DNA of 64,000 nucleotides, from contig JACDOX010000161.1 of assembly GCA_014549065.1 (NCBI GenBank), positions 702,198-766,197 on the forward strand, given 5' to 3'. Position numbers and translations under genes: made by a program. How positions within the stretch are numbered: position 1 is the stretch's first letter; every line of letters begins with the position of its first letter. This DNA comes from Cardinalis cardinalis (lineage: Eukaryota > Chordata > Aves > Passeriformes > Cardinalidae). Positions 34,973 to 47,882 of this stretch are shown here, piece after piece. The notes beneath the pieces are model-generated. The model ran no database searches. It was not told the DNA's origin and saw only the letters and a list, made by a program, of their open reading frames with translations.

Positions 34973-37900
34973 TTTCTCAGGTAGATCTGAAATAAAAGGA
35001 GAATTGCATTAGAACTTGCTACAACTACCTTCTGCTGAGGCAGATCAGAGCCATGCTAGCCTTTAAAATCCATCACAGCTCATAAACAGAAAAAAAGAAA
35101 CAAACTCTAGGCTACCAGCAGAAACTAGGAAAATCTGTATTAGAGCAACTCATGGACACACAAAGAATATGAACCAATGGCAATGAAACAGTGGCAATAA
35201 AGGGAAATGAAACAATTCCATAATTTCAGTCATTACATTTTCAGGATCTGTAGCTTGCAGGCAGTTTCAAATAGTCTGACAGGGAAATGCTTTTATATTT
35301 TTTACTATCCACAAATAATAACCAATTGCAATTGACTTCTCCCATGTAGGAGAGATTCATGAACAAACACAAGCAGATTTTATAACTGTCTCTACTAACA
35401 CATGATCTAGTTTACAAGATTTTTAACCCTGCTTTTGTTTCAGCTTTGCTTTGCGTGGGGTATTTTGCAGTTTCCTATTGCCTTAAACCTAAAGACCAGC
35501 AAATACCTGGAACACGTTGTGAGGCAGTAGAAATCTCAGGATGGGTAAATTGAAGTTTGCTTCAGAAAGGATTAGAATGAAGATTTACTGCTGCTATTCT
35601 TTCACTTTACATATGGCAATGTCTGATGTGTACGAACTGCCTTGTATTACTGATAGTAAACCATCATCCCTAGAACAATGCAAAAGGAGAAAGTACAGTT
35701 TTAGAGTGAATGTTTTTGTGCTCCAGTAGCAAGCAAACTATTACATATTTTTCATACTATTGTATGCAGATCATACAATAACTAAAAAGAGGAAAAAACC
35801 CAAACAACAAAGAAGCACCAGAGGCAAAATTCATAACAAAATTAATGAGATAATAGAAAAGACAGAAGAATTACTTTGAATAAAGCTTGTTAACATGTAG
35901 TATAATCTGAAAAGATATAGTGAATAAGATCCAGAAATAAGCTACAAGGAAGTAAAGAAGAGAAGGAGCAATTTTAGACTTCCCCAGAGCTAGGCTTACT
36001 GGAGGAGGGGTTTAATTTTACTTCCCTATTCTTTTGTGGGCTCAGTTTGAAACATTCTGGTTCCAATTTTCTCAGGTATTTCATTTGTCTCATTGCTTCT
36101 CTCCTTGAGCTTTCAGTGTCTAGGAAAGCGAGGCTCAAAGCTTAGCAAATTAGCAGCCAAAATTATGGGACTTTTTGATGTGATGTCACAAATAAAGGTT
36201 TATATGAAAACTAATATAAGCAGACTTATTACATGTAAATGAAAGCTAGTTACTTTTATCAGAGGTATTTAATTCATGGTGAATCATAAGTACTATGGCT
36301 GTGTGAGAAAGGAGCTATTAACACCATCAGTATCTCTGTGTTCCAGGTGCAGATGTAAAGACTGTTACTATTTACCATCCTTAGTCTCCTACTACACTCA
36401 CTTCTCTACACAGCTTACCTATTAGGAGATGGACATAAGGGAAGGAACTGAATGAAGAATGAAACTATTTCTCATCAATATTTAGATCCTTGGATTAACC
36501 TTATGTGACACATTTTAGGTATTCTGCTCTCTTTTTATCATCTAGAGTACATGGAAAATGCAGAGATGTTTATTTTTTAATGTAGGAGATAGTATTTTTA
36601 AAAATACACATATTACTGATAGTAAAAATAAGAAGATACGCAATCTGCCCCAGCAAATAATCATAATTATTACATATCAAGAAAATCTTGTCTGACCAGA
36701 GGGATTAGTTTTAGAAAAGCATTACACATAATATAAATACACAAAAGAAACCAAATATTAGAACATTTCAACTTGGGATACTGAAAGCAGTCATAGAATG
36801 CTTGTGGGAAGGAGAAAGGATCTGTATTAAAAAGATCAAAGATCTATTAGCACAGATGTATATTAGAAAGATCAAGGATTGTCAGCAAGGATATGTATTA
36901 GAAGGCATCCTTTATTTCCATAATCTCACAAGCAGACATCAAGTTGTTGTGCAATCTCAGTGCAATTTACCCATGCAACTTCATCATGTGGCTCTGACAC
37001 ACTTCCATAGAAAAGCCTGCACCAGCATCTGGAGGGTGATTTCTTCTGAGCTTGCACTACTAACCATTCATCATGTTGCAGAATAGCCCTTATGTTCTCC
37101 CTACTTTTCATAAAACATATGTCATGCCCTGCTCTTCAACAGTCCTTGTACACAGCTATCCTAACTTATCCTAAGCTTATGCAAAAGTCTTTTGTTTTTC
37201 TGTTAAGAAAAAGGCCACTTCTAAAATGTATTCATCATATGCCTGTTACAAATTCACAGGGATAAAAGAAGGAACCCTGTGCCATAAAAATTAGTACTTA
37301 ATGCATCTTACAGCAAAGTGAGGAATTGAAAATACACATCTGAGAACAGTATGAAGTAGCATGACATTTCATAGCAATTCAGATGGAGTCAGTAAATTGA
37401 TTTCCCAGACCAATCTGCAGAAGAAAAAGCAAGTTATCACACAGTGTTCTGTGATTATGAGAGTTATGTTGAAAAAATCTTGGATAATTGAGGTGGTAAA
37501 AAGTGTCACATCAAACATCTAAAGATCATCATGGCTTTTTAAGAGTTGTAATAGTTTCAGTGAAGATTTAGGCCCCAAGACAAAAAGTTTGAACATCACC
37601 AATGAAAACAAAAGTATGACAATGATCAGGGAAAATGAGGAATATAATATTTTCTTTTTGTACAGCTTTTTTGCTTTACTGAAAGTACAAAGTTGAAACC
37701 CATACTTGACTTTATTGGGCCACAAGCAATATATTCTGGACAATTTTCTTAGTGAATGCTGACTGAAATCCAGATAGTGATGATAAATAAATTGCTGAAG
37801 TTCCATCAAAGATGGAAATGATACTAAGTATTGTTTTTCTCATCTTGATTCATTCAGTTGATCATGCCTGTAACTTTAACCCTCGTCCCAGCTCACTAAT

Positions 37901-38659
37901 CCAGAGGGTTTATAACACTTGTCTAAAAAAGAATGGGTAATTTTTGGCCTTACTTCATACAAAATCTTTAATGGTTGTCCAAAATCCTTCTGTAAGGAGT
38001 GAGAAGGATATTTCTTGTTCCTTTGGAAACTTTAGACTCCCTTTTTTAAACTGTACAAGCTCTATGCTCCATGCAACTATATGATTCATTTTTCAAAATA
38101 ATGTATAGACTGTATTCCATTCTACAGACAGAAGTGAAAAGGCGCTTATCTTGACTGGATGTTATAAGGATGCTCTCAGGAACTGAAACAGGTGGCAAAA
38201 TATGAATGTCAATCTGCTACATGCTTAAACTGTGGAGCTCTTGAGCAAAAGCTTGGGTAGCTCATTTAGGTAGCTGTGCTTTGTATAGACCTCTTTGGTA
38301 TGTGTTTATTGTTATTTACTGGATCCTATTTTCAGAAAACACTCGTGTGTTTTCACCACAGTGTGTTGGCAACTGAAGTTGGCACCAGTCAATTAGTTAG
38401 AACTGATTTGGCATTAGTGACAACTCTCACAATGTTCATAATGTTAAGTTTACAAGAAGTATTTTAAGCAAAGGAACATGAAGATCACAGAGTATTTTGC
38501 AATCTACTCCTTTGTAATAATGATTGAAACCCACATCTGAATAAGGTAAATTAAATCCTACTCTTTTCATCCATTAAAGGTCATAATGCTTTTCTTAAGT
38601 AAAAGAAGTATCTTAATGTAAAGGTCTTCTACCTTTGATTAGTACTCTTGCTATGATTG

Positions 38660-38748
38660 CTCCTGCACATGGCAGAGGGGTTGGAGTAGATCACCTTTAA
38701 AGGTTCCTTCCAACTCAAATCCTTCTATGGTTCTGTAGTTCTATGATT
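38660..38748 (+). mobile_element. CR1 LINE 3' tail
   Basis: GGTTGGAGTAGATCACCTTT, AGGTTCCTTCCAACTCAAA and TTCTATGGTTCTGTAGTTCT in order match the last part of CR1, including the short terminal repeat. Strongly 5'-truncated. Confidence 0.9.
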
Positions 38749-41487
38749 ATCCTCAACACAAGTTCAATAAAGGATCCTGAACATCCTGAAAATCTTAGTG
38801 CTGTTCACTAAACAAAACAACCAGAGACACAGTCACTGATACAGGGACCTTACAGTCTAATAAATAATGGGAAACCCTTTCCTGGAAACATTGTTTCAAC
38901 TATTAAAATATTTGTTTTCCAGCAAATGGATGATTTAGAGCAGTAAACACATTTGGTGTCTACATAATGAAATTTAGCAGCATTAAGCAAGGAGAGCTTT
39001 GTAGACCCATAACTTCCACTAGAGTAATCAGACCAGTTGGAAAAGTTATACAAGCTTTCAAGCACACTGGCTTTCCTACAGGTTTAAAGCAGGAGTCAAA
39101 TCAACACAAAAGTTCACAATAATTTCTCAGATTTCACTCTGGAATATCAAACTATTAAAGGAGCAAGGAAGGGGTTCTTGGTCCTTTTTAAGTTTAATGG
39201 CTATGGTAGACAGACCCTTTTTTGAATCGTATTTCCCTGAGACCAAGGTATCCCCTTGGCAGCACTTCTGCTGTGATCCTGCTTGGTTGTAGCAGGTATA
39301 ATACACATGTTCTTACAACATAGAGGGAAGTGGGGACATTGAACTCCATGGCTGGGAGCTGGGAGAATGGAATTGTCACTGGGCTGACCAGTTGGCCTGT
39401 GTTCACCTCCACACAAACTGTCCTGTACACTTTTGCAAAAAAGGTTTTGCAAGTGGTCTTGCATCCTGAGACATCTTGAGCTGGTAGACTTTGTTATGGA
39501 TTTGAAATACCAATATTGCAGTTGATCTATTCATTCCTACATTCAATGTTTTTGCTCCACTGCTGACAGACTCTGCAACATTAGTGAGCTATGTTTTCCT
39601 AATGACTATGCTTTTCCTGATCCCTCTCCTTCTGCACTCTCTGTCTTATTATATTGCAAAGCTAATACCCATACTAAGCACAGGACAGTGCCTTCTGGAA
39701 AAAATCCAAAATGACAAACTCATCTTAATCAAAAGCAATCAAGCTGTGTTAACAGGCATCCGATTTGGCTCCATTTGACTCTCCTTGTGTGAAATGGAGT
39801 ATTATGCTCGAAGAGACTATCTTCTCATGAACCTATGTACACAGCAAAAGATTATATGGTCTCAGTCACAGTTTCTTTTGTCTTTTTCTGTTACTGAAAC
39901 TCCCCTGCCTTCTGTACATTTTGCAAAAACTTGAATGGAAGCAAGTTTTTTCAACAGCTTTCTTGTAACACTCTCCCATGTGCAAAAAGACACCACTTTT
40001 TTACGTCTTCATGAAATGGTTAAACTGATCATACTTTCTATGAAGGATCTAGTTTAAAAAAAAAAAATCAAAAAATTAAAGAAAAAAGTTTAAAAATCCT
40101 AGGTCAGAAAATAAACAAAAAACAAGCATTAGATACTCATACGAACTACAGCTGTTCCACATCTCACCATTAGAAAGAAGGTACTATTTTTCTTTTTCAG
40201 GAATTTAATAAAAAATTCTAACCACACATATTAAAATTTGTTCAAAGGCCATTTCTCCAGCCTGTCTCAGTATATTTTGTGGACGTAATCTCTTGTTCTC
40301 ATTCTCTCAAACCCGCCTTATCCAAATGCCACCTCATCTGCTGTCCTTCTTGTCTTTTGCACACTTGTTGCAGTCCCTTGTTGCCCACCTCACCACACAG
40401 GCAATTTATTATTGGGACAATTGGTTTGTTCCTGATGTTTACATGTGACTGCCTATTTGCATAATTTAAGTCTGCTCTCCATCTCCCTTCAGCCTTCAGA
40501 TGAAGATATGTCATTTCTCACTTCCTCCTTTGCTCACTATCTGTGAATTCTCACTTTCCTTGCATTGTTTAACTGTCACCTGTTGAATATTTTCCACTGT
40601 CAGTTTTTTGTTCCATGACAAATACAATCATACACAGCTGAAATTTCTTTTTCAATAGATACTAGGATAGAATTGGAGAGAAATTTTGTTACATTTGAAA
40701 AGCAGTTGTGTATATCATAGAACTTTTCAGAGCCTTTCTGCTCTTAGCAGCATTACTGAATACAGACTGACACTTTGGCATGATACACTGTAAATTATCT
40801 TTTGTATCTCTAGCTTCTACAGAAAGAAAGACTTCTTAGAGACACACAAGAACTTCTACTCTTCATAGCCTGTGCTTTTTCTGGGATGCAGAAGGTGAAA
40901 GTCTCCAGACATGCTGTACAATCAAAACAACCTGCAGGTAGTATGTTAGTAACAACTAAAAGAAAATAAACAGGAATATATAGATACAAATATATACATA
41001 GGGTTTTTTTCTCCATTCTAATCCTCCCTGAAATTCAGGATGAAATATTTACTAAGAGCTACATCCTCATGTGTAAGCTGAAGAGACTCACCAGCACCAC
41101 TCCTCTGCCTTTGCCTATGAGAGAAGATAGAGCTGTAAGAGAATTTCAACTTCTAAAAATATCAGGGTTAGAAATTTATATGGACCTGTGTTTTAGGATC
41201 AGGAACTTATTCAGTTTTCATTCAGACTCAGAGTCTGTATCCCAGTAATAATTTGAAAATTAACTTAAGTAAATCTTAAGAATCTAGGAAAAAACCAGCA
41301 ATCCATCAGCCAGAAATACAGGAAAAATCGATTTGCATTTTGTCAGTGTTATACTCACATCAGATCGTTACGCAGGTCATTGCAATCTGACTCATGTAGC
41401 AGCAAAGATTCCGAAAACTCTATCCTATTTGCACAATAGCAGAAACCACCCAAGTCATATGACAGTGTATAACATGCACCAATAGCA

Positions 41488-41530
41488 CAGCTTGTAGGCT
41501 GATCTTATACAGCTTGTAGGCTGATCTTTA
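41488..41530. repeat. Tandem duplication of a 22-base unit
   Basis: CAGCTTGTAGGCTGATCTTA plus two bases, repeated directly with almost no change. Confidence 0.9.
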
Positions 41531-42803
41531 TGTCATAAAAAACCTGCCTATGTTGAAAGGACTTTTCTCAGGACATTGTTAGTTTCAGTTTCATGCTAAA
41601 TGTACACTGAGCTCATTTCTCTGCATTACTGAGAATGTGCATGCATCCAATAAAATTATACAAATAATTCTGTAAAATTTATGTGCTCAAATTCTGCTTT
41701 TGATTACACCCATGATTTTCAGTGGGTTTATAACCATTTAAAGCAGTGTACAATATTGGCATCTGAACTTGCATTTACTAGGACTGTTGTATATTCATCA
41801 AGTTACATTTTCTTACTTTCATCAGATTACTTTTATAAGAATTTGTCAAGCAATTACCTAATATTTGCAGACTCTGTTTCCTCTTAATTTTTATCTAAGT
41901 TGATGTTATTACAAAAAAAAAAAGAAAAGAAAGTCACTATGAGGCTAATCAAACACTTCAGTGAGGTTGTAAATCTCCATGCTTACAAATGCACCAGACT
42001 TTACAGGACAAAGCCTGTGCAATTGTTTTTATGATGTCACTGCTTTGAGTGGAAGACTGGATTAGGTGACTGATATATCTCTTTCTGATATAAAAGTATT
42101 TTGTTCTATCAAGCAGCTTTATCAATGGACACATCTTTTCATTTTTCATAACTCTATCTTTTAATTTATGATGACATAATGAGTGAGAGACATAAAAGAG
42201 ATACAGAGATACTGTGTTTGTGCTACAGGTGGGACACACATCCTCTTTTGTCCCCTATTAGATTCTCCCTGCTTGTGAGAATTGTGCTCTACCTCAACAC
42301 AAAAATTGATTGTGGCCTTACTCCTGCAAATCCTAGCTGGTTTGGGAAGATGTATGACGATTGCCTGCCCCACAGTTCCAGACTGATTTATGAAATTATG
42401 TATCCTGCTGCCTAGTACAGAGAAAACTTGTTCAACAAAACTACTGTTCCATTACTTTATTCTTCCTCAGTAAGCTTATCATGTGTAGCCCTGTCACATA
42501 AAGTAATTCATGAGTAGTCTCACCTTTTCCCAGAAAAGCTACAATGACTTCTTTGGCAGAAGTCAATTGTTTGGATGACAGAAAAGAAACACCAAAGTTA
42601 CTTCACAATCACCATCACCATCTTCTACTCATTCTGAGCTAGTCCTGCCTACAGTATGTTTTCTTCATGTGTTCCCTTACTGGAACAAGGAGACAGCTCA
42701 GTGAAATTGCCCAAGAATCAGTGACTTGCTTTAGGCATCACAAGAACCCAGTTGTATCTGACTTGCCTGGGACAATCATATACTTGCAGAGCCAGAAAAA
42801 TAT

Positions 42804-42829
42804 GGAGAGAGAGAGAGAGAGAGAGAGAG
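42804..42829. repeat. (GA)n microsatellite
   Basis: About 13 uninterrupted GA units; likely length-polymorphic. Confidence 0.95.
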
Positions 42830-45629
42830 TGAATCTGGGACAATATGCTGAAAAAACCAAAGTCCTACTGTTAAGGTCTGCAAAAGCAGAAATTCCACTC
42901 TTGACACCTCTGTTGTTTTCCTGGCTAGCCCATGCTTGAATGATGCACCATTGGAATTTTTTTAACTAAAGGGGAAAAGGGACACAGTCAAAAGTCCTGC
43001 AGTTCTGCGCCATGAAAAGCTGTGCAGGTCAACAGCAATGATTCTATTTCTCATATTATTAGATCTTTATTGGAATTGTAATTGTCAATAGCTTTCATAT
43101 TCTACAAAATTAAATGCCACATCACAAAGCAGGCCACCACACTGGTTCATAGTTAAATTTGTAAAATAAATGAGTCCTGAACTGAAATAGCAATAAGCCA
43201 ATTTTGATTGTGCACATGAACCAGGCTTTTCTGAGCACTTTTGGAAATCTAATAATGCTTGGATGTGAGGAAGTAAAATGCAGCTTACTGAAGTTCAGTC
43301 TGCTTCTGCTTGCTGCTGTATTTTGTCTTACAGATATCCGAAAACACTGAAGCATCATGCAAATGTTTTTAATGGAAGGAAAAAATGTTATTACACATAT
43401 AGTGTTTAACTACATTTTTTGTCTTAGGATAGGAAGGATTTCCACTTACCTAGTTCTCATGAACTAAATGTTCTATTTTCACTTTGGTGTGTATTCTCCC
43501 TCTGTAATAAGTGGAAAATACTTGACCTGAAACCACTAATGGCATTGAAGGATAAACATGTGGGCATGTCTCCCTGTATTCATAAAAGTGAAGCCACAAA
43601 ACTTAAATTATACTAAAAGCTTAATTTCTAAAATAAGATTAGGCAATTTCGGCTTTGTATTTCAGAGAAGTATAAAAGAGAGCTTATTTAGTGAGGGCAG
43701 GGCTTTTTGCTTTACCTGTTATTCACCACATGTCCTGCTTTTCTAAAGAAGTAGCAAAATTTTATGCTTCCCATCAACTCAAGAATTCAAGCACTGTCAT
43801 TTTAGAAGTTAGGGTTCAGCTAAAGAATTTCTATTTTTATTCCCTCATTTAATTATCTTACTCATCTTATATACAGCACTTTCAACAGTAACTTGCCCTT
43901 TCTCCTACTGAGAAAAGAGAAATGTAACAGTTCCTGCTGTACAGTAGAGTTTGATAAAGACATTAACTTCAGTTCCATAACACTAAGCAAGCACTGCCTT
44001 GCAAAGGCTTATAAGAACTAACAAGATGAGACTTCTTCACTTTTACTGTAAAATGTGCACAACTTGTCCAGTCTCAAACAGGAAGTAGAAAATCAAAAGG
44101 TCCTCTTGTCTGGAAAGGGAATTATTTATGTGGTGATATGATTCTATATTTTTGTGCTGAGTCAGTATTTTGTCTACAAATGGTCCTGATATTTCAAAAA
44201 CCTATCTGTAGATAATTAACATTTGGCTATCACCTTCAATGACACCCAGATTCAAAAAGCATGTTGAGAAGCAGGAGATATTCAAGTTCACATAGTAACC
44301 TTAAAGAGTCAAATGGGAAGAATCAGTATCAGAATACACAAGGTCTGCAATGAATCAGGGAAATGACTCTGTAGTAACTATTTTAATTAACTGTGGTTGA
44401 CCAACCCCATTATGATTCTGACAGACATTTCTCTATTCTACTAAAGAGGACAGCTTTCTCAGATTACTAAACACAACCTTGCATTAGCTACTTTGAATAC
44501 TGCCAGCAGTTAAGCCCTGGCACTCAGGAATGAGGACTGTGTCCACATTCTTGGGACTGCACAATACATTATTTATTTTCAAATGAAAAATAAAACCTGA
44601 GTCCAATGAGATTCCAGTTCTGTGCCATCTGTTCTTTGTGGGAACCATTAGAGGAAGGTCATGGCTGTAGACTCTCTCCTACACATAAATCTTAGATACT
44701 GTTTTTTCTCAGTAATATGCAAATAAAGCTTACACTATCTGCTGACAGGTTAAGGAAAGCAGGAAAAACCACAAGAAAAACAAAACAAGTTTTTATTTTA
44801 AAAATACAATTGTGAATACCATTGTAATACATTTTTTTCAACTGTGTATGATCGCCCCTCAAAAAGCTATGCACTTAGTGAAATGCAGCATAACAATAAC
44901 TTGTGAAATGGGATCCAGGAGGAGGTTTCTTCAGCATTTCTATGTAATCACATGTGAAGGTATTTCATGTCCTAGAAGTAAGTAGGTATTCCTTTTTCCA
45001 TTCCCAAGAAAACAAAATGGTAATCTAAAGCAAGGGCTGTTTTTCCTAAATGTCCAAAGAATTGTATTATCCCCAGACTGTAAATCAGAAGACAGTGAGC
45101 AGTAACCAAGTAGTGCCAGCAATATCATGAGGAAATTAAATGCCCACAACGCTTTTCAAAGAAAATATCAAAAAGCTTAGTACTATTTGACTTCCAAACC
45201 ATAGTTACCAAGAGTTTTAAATCATCTTTTTCAGGCTTAGCTGAGAGCATCTGGTATTTTAATAATGAAAATGCCATGTATGTATGGCAATTTGTCTTGT
45301 TGCACCTTTTATGGGGATCAAAGTATTGAAAAGATTCTTTAAACATTGGAAAACCAGTTATGTGCAGGAAATTGAGAGCTCAGGTGAAGAAGGAAGAAAA
45401 AAAGGTTCAGAAGATGACCTACCAAGAGCTAGCTATGAAATTCATGATGGTCATAGACCTAAAGTGCTTTACCTGAAAGATACATTTAATTAAATGAAAT
45501 CTTTGAAAGACACATTTGCCTAAACTTGAGAAGGTAGAAACTTTGATATTTAAATAAATACCTCAATATCTAGTCATGTATACAGAATCCTGCAGTAAAT
45601 AATTCTTTATGCTATAGTAATTTTTTAAC

Positions 45630-45635
45630 TTTATT
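45630..45635 (-). terminator. CD274: CD274 poly(A) signal (candidate)
   Basis: The complement reads AATAAA, about 145 bases past the stop codon at 45780-45782. Other signals further downstream could also be used; mammalian CD274 has a much longer 3' UTR. Confidence 0.45.
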
Positions 45636-45779
45636 ACATTTTTCCTGTGTTACAACAATATAGAAGATTGCCATCACACAATTAATACCAAAAAAATATC
45701 CCCTTCAATACATAGAACACAGAACATTTGAGCTGACAATATCTTCACAATAGACGGAAAAAGTCTTCCCCTGTTCTCT

Positions 45780-45802
45780 CTAGGTCTTCTCAATTTGTAT
45801 AT
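45780..45802 (-). CDS. CD274: CD274 last coding exon
   Basis: Acceptor TTTTTCCTGTTACAG, then 23 nt. With the T carried from the previous exon these read YIQIEKT and stop. The ending resembles the QFEET/HLEET-type C-terminus of mammalian PD-L1, which supports both this exon and the phase. Confidence 0.8.
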
Positions 45803-46796
45803 CTGTAACAGGAAAAATTACATGAAAAAATTATCAAATTACAAAATTATGAAGGCACAGAACTCTTCATAGTTTTGCACCCCTTTCCTAGAGTTTGAAG
45901 GTACCAAAAAGTTTCCTTCATTGTCAAACTTGAAGATCTAAAATTAAGTTAATTAAAAGATCAACTAGGAAAAGATGATCATGGGAGGAAATAAAAGTGG
46001 TAGTTCAAACATACAACAGTATGGGAAGTGCTCTTTAGCAAATACAGTGAGATTGCCATTGCTTAGGTCCCCCTTTCCTTCAAAACCTTTTCAAATTCTT
46101 TCAAATACATTTAGTGCTCCCTCTGTCAGTATTCCCAGTGGCATATCCCCAGACCCTAACTCTTTGGCTTGGAGATCAACACCTGCAGGACCAGCAGGCT
46201 TACCTGTAAGCTTACTGTAGTAAAGTGTAGCAGGGAGGCATTTGGGATGCAATTAATGCAAGTGCTTTAGAAGTCAGCAAGAAAGTGAGAGAAAAACTTC
46301 AATAATTTCACCCTCCTGTTCCACACCATAGGATGTTTCACATATTTGAGATATTTGATTCATATATGTTCTTGCTTTGTTGAGACAGAATTGCACAGCT
46401 TGAGACCTGCTCAAGTAGCTGTGACAGGTTCCTGTCCCCTCTCTCATTGCCCATCACCACCCTTACAGACATGCATGAACAACTCTTTCTATAGCAAAAG
46501 TGCAAGTTGGAAAAAGCGACTGCTTTGGGTTTTTATATATCTCCACATCACATTTTCCTTTGTATATCTTTCTATTTTAAAAACCAGATTCATTATTTGA
46601 TGTAACAAACAGTACACAATGAGTTATGATGGTGAGTTTGTAAGACACAGAATGGGAGGCTGTATTATCTCTTGAAGGCTCTGTCTGTTGAAACAAGAGG
46701 CTAAATAAACCAGTCTTGAATCAATGCTCCAGTGACCAGGATGGTTTATGCTGTGTAAAATTTCCTACTAATCTTTCATTCATTATTTATACTTAC

Positions 46797-46862
46797 ATTT
46801 CAGCTCTCTGTCTTCAAAAGAAGCATCTCTGCAGTTGTGTGTATCCTTATCTTTTGCAAATT
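46797..46862 (-). CDS. CD274: CD274 tail exon 2
   Basis: 66 nt between acceptor TTTGCTTACAG and strong donor GTAAGT, encoding KFAKDKDTHNCRDASFEDRE and LK. It contains a cytoplasmic cysteine and many charged residues. Enters and leaves in phase 1, so skipping would keep the frame. Confidence 0.75.
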
Positions 46863-47465
46863 CTGTAAGCAAAGGACATACATACACGCAGCAGTGAGCA
46901 TAGCTTAAACTTTTCCTATTGTGATAGGTCTATGTTAGAAACTGCCAGCTCAGGCCACTCAGGATATAGAGTGACTTGAATACAGAGCAAGGGATGAGAT
47001 TAGCACCAAATGCTGTTTCTGTTTGGGCAAGTACTCTCAAAAGAGTTTTTCTTCAGAAAAATGTCAATGGCCAGCATGAACCAATTTTCACACAGCAATT
47101 TAATTTGTAGTGGTCTCCAAATACCTGTACCACAAATTAAAAGTAAGTCAGCCAGTAACCATCTTGACAGACAGCAAAAGGATTTTAATCTCTTCTCTCC
47201 TGCTGTAAATATTAAGTCTCTTTTCTTCATTTCCTTCAATAGCACCTGTCATGGTGGTACTGGCCTTCCACTGAGCTTTGCTCATAGTAAATAGCATCAA
47301 TATCACAATACAGAAAGTAAGCTTCCCTGAGTTTCTCTCAATGGGACCAAACTCTCTGTCATGGATGTTGTGACAAAGACCCTCAAACACATGCTATGAT
47401 ACTGGAAAAAACAGAGGAATGTGCCAACACAGTTCAAATTGCAGCAAAAAGTCTGCACATCAGGA

Positions 47466-47466
47466 N
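47466..47466. other. Ambiguous base (N)
   Basis: A single unresolved base in a CD274 intron. Another is at 53794, in CD274 intron 1. Neither touches coding sequence. Confidence 0.99.
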
Positions 47467-47831
47467 GTGATGCAATTCTGAGCTATTATGTTCCAGGAAG
47501 CCTGTCCCATCCTATTGCAGACTTTCCAAAACAGAGTATACTGCTCTGTCCTTTTCTCGTGCATATCAGGAGTGCATCAGTTCCTGGAAGAACAACTTTT
47601 CTACAAGTAGAAAAGCCTACTTGAATGTTTGTCATTCCTTTCAAAAGGATGACACAGTCATGAAAAGCCATTCTTCAATTGTAATTTATAGTTGTTATGT
47701 AAATGAAATGTAGAAAGCAATATAAAATGGAATTTAAATCTCCATTTGGTTGTCACCATTATGAAGTTAATTCTCAAGCAATTATTTCCACAGGAATCAC
47801 ATTTTGCTAGATTTATGTTATATGTACATAC

Positions 47832-47882
47832 TTGCTATTGATGGACTCGCCACAGGTGTTCTGTTGCCCTTATTTGCTCTAG
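47832..47882 (-). CDS. CD274: CD274 tail exon 1
   Basis: 51 nt between acceptor TTTGTTTCAG and donor GTATGT, encoding ARANKGNRTPVASPSIA. Enters and leaves in phase 1. It follows the stop-transfer arginine and lysine of the transmembrane exon. Confidence 0.75.

Larger units (their letters stand above)
26716..34986 (-). other. PDCD1LG2: PDCD1LG2 gene (PD-L2, CD273)
   Basis: PD-L2 is a type I membrane protein of antigen-presenting cells that binds PD-1 on T cells and damps their activation. Coding exons in transcript order are 34918-34972 (signal peptide), 32872-33234 (IgV), 31506-31787 (IgC), 30048-30188 (transmembrane), 29232-29273 and 27070-27152 (tail). All are joined at phase 1 and total 966 nt, giving 321 residues plus stop. 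The 5' UTR continues upstream of the acceptor at 34987, so a non-coding first exon remains unfound. Its neighbours are CD274 upstream and RIC1 downstream, all in the same orientation as in mammals. PD-L2 rather than a second PD-L1 is inferred from this gene order and from the sequence DYKY in the last IgV strands. A solo LTR and a CR1 fragment sit in its introns. Confidence 0.9.
34987..45629. other. Intergenic DNA between PDCD1LG2 and CD274
   Basis: About 10.6 kb of AT-rich sequence. It must contain the PDCD1LG2 promoter and any non-coding first exon, but I cannot place them; there is no CpG island here. It holds a CR1 tail at 38660-38748, a tandem duplication at 41488-41530 and a GA microsatellite at 42804-42829. 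Two overlapping minus ORFs at 39194-39464 have no recognisable content. Confidence 0.6.

Noticed and set aside
39194..39464. Two overlapping minus ORFs of 78 and 87 codons
   Set aside because: Overlapping frames, no domain, no splice context; cannot be supported as a gene.
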